Assembly: GCA_947448675.1 (NCBI GenBank) | Contig: CANFOR010000013.1 | Location: 1-24,322 of the forward strand | DNA: 24,322 bases | Direction: 5' to 3' | DNA from: Betaproteobacteria bacterium | Lineage (GTDB): Bacteria; Pseudomonadota; Gammaproteobacteria; Burkholderiales; Burkholderiaceae_C | Notes under the pieces: model-generated | Told to the model about the DNA's origin: nothing | The model's input: the letters and a program-made list of their open reading frames with translations, nothing else | Database searches by the model: none | In this document: in pieces, positions 23,688 to 24,322 of the stretch | Numbering within the stretch: the first letter of the stretch is position 1 | How the letters are laid out: every line of letters begins with the position of its first letter | Translations under genes and position numbers: made by a program

Positions 23688-24322
23688 ATGGCCAGCAAAC
23701 TCCTACCCGAATACTCCGAAGGCTCGATCCGCGTGCTCAAGGGCCTAGAGCCCGTCAAGCAGCGCCCGGGCATGTACACCCGCACCGACAACCCGCTGCA
23801 CGTCATCCAAGAAGTGCTCGACAACTCGGCCGACGAGGCCTTGGCGGGCTACGGCAAGAAGATCAAAGTCACCCTGCACCTTGATGGCTCGGTCAGCGTC
23901 GACGACGACGGGCGCGGCATTCCCTTTGGCATGCACCCCCAAGAACATGCGCCGGTGATCGAACTGGTCTTTACCCGCTTGCACGCAGGCGGCAAGTTCG
24001 ACAAAGGCAAGGGCGGGGCCTACAGCTTCTCGGGCGGCCTGCACGGCGTGGGCGTGAGCGTGACCAATGCCCTGGGCAAGCGCCTAGAAGCCACCAGCTA
24101 CCGCGAAGGCATGGTCGCCAAACTGGTGTTTGCCGGTGGCGACGTGGTCGAACCCCTGGCCCTGCGCAAACAAGCCGAAGGCGACCGCAAGCAGGGCACC
24201 AGCGTTCGCGTCTGGCCCGACGCGAAGTATTTTGAGAGCCAAATTATTCCCCTGCCCGAGCTGACGCATTTGCTGCGCAGCAAGGCCGTGCTCATGCCCG
24301 GCGTGAGCGTGACCTTGGTGAA
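23688..24322 (+). CDS. parE: DNA topoisomerase IV subunit B, ParE (3' end outside window)
   Basis: ParE is the ATPase subunit of topoisomerase IV, which decatenates daughter chromosomes with ParC. The ATG at 23688 begins MASKLLPEYSEGSIRVLKG, and about 211 codons are present before the window ends. The GHKL ATPase motifs are intact: EVLDNSADEA (residues about 42-51) with the catalytic Glu and Mg-binding Asn, DDDGRGIP (about 71-78), and GGLHGVGVSVTNAL (about 118-131). PVKQRPGMYTRTDNPLHVIQE fits ParE rather than GyrB. The divergent CHAT-cyclase gene and the LexA-like palindrome lie upstream. Confidence 0.95.
   Translation, partial: MASKLLPEYSEGSIRVLKGLEPVKQRPGMYTRTDNPLHVIQEVLDNSADEALAGYGKKIKVTLHLDGSVSVDDDGRGIPFGMHPQEHAPVIELVFTRLHAGGKFDKGKGGAYSFSGGLHGVGVSVTNALGKRLEATSYREGMVAKLVFAGGDVVEPLALRKQAEGDRKQGTSVRVWPDAKYFESQIIPLPELTHLLRSKAVLMPGVSVTLV

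Overview
The window looks like chromosomal DNA of a betaproteobacterium, most likely Burkholderiales/Comamonadaceae. The basis is high GC, the recJ, lolCD, earP-efp and parE protein sequences, an EF-P with Arg32 beside EarP, and a short dispersed palindromic repeat of a kind I recall from that family (from memory, not checked).

Layout. 1-434: 3' end of a surface or collagen-like protein, followed by a strong intrinsic terminator. 570-3406 (minus): an rpfE-like gene overlapping recJ by an ATGA junction. 3435-5871 (plus): lolC and lolD, which form the lipoprotein-release ABC transporter, then a small exported DUF6794-like protein. 5879-9815 (minus): an M30-like metalloprotease lipoprotein, a small exported protein and gamma-glutamyltransferase, plausibly one operon. 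9900-12673 (minus): tRNA-Gly(CCC), earP, efp and a DUF3445/heme-dependent oxidative demethylase-like gene. 12717-13172 (minus): an exported DsrE-like protein.

13219-23515 (minus) is the most unusual part: four tightly packed genes. In transcription order they are a 1430-aa CHAT-like/class III cyclase/AAA ATPase/TPR protein, a P450 with an extra C-terminal domain, a DyP-type peroxidase and a two-TM patatin-like phospholipase. The spacings are 19 nt, a 4-nt ATGA overlap and 7 nt, so this is probably one transcription unit. One reading is a signal-controlled lipid-release and lipid-oxidation pathway (oxylipin-like): patatin frees a fatty acid, the two heme proteins oxidise or rearrange it, and the large protein senses and regulates. 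A patatin effector switched on by nucleotide or stress signalling, analogous to CBASS, is an alternative. Both are inference.

23688-24322 (plus): 5' part of parE. The divergent region between parE and the four-gene unit holds a perfect 22-bp palindrome with the LexA-type CTG-N10-CAG core.

The window is also sprinkled with about seven clear copies, plus some degenerate ones, of a roughly 40-50 bp repeat. Most lie inside genes, in frame. One supplies the rpfE stop/recJ start, and one builds the signal-peptide cleavage region of the DsrE-like protein. No CRISPR array, insertion sequence or rRNA was seen. No gene-free stretch exceeds 300 bases.
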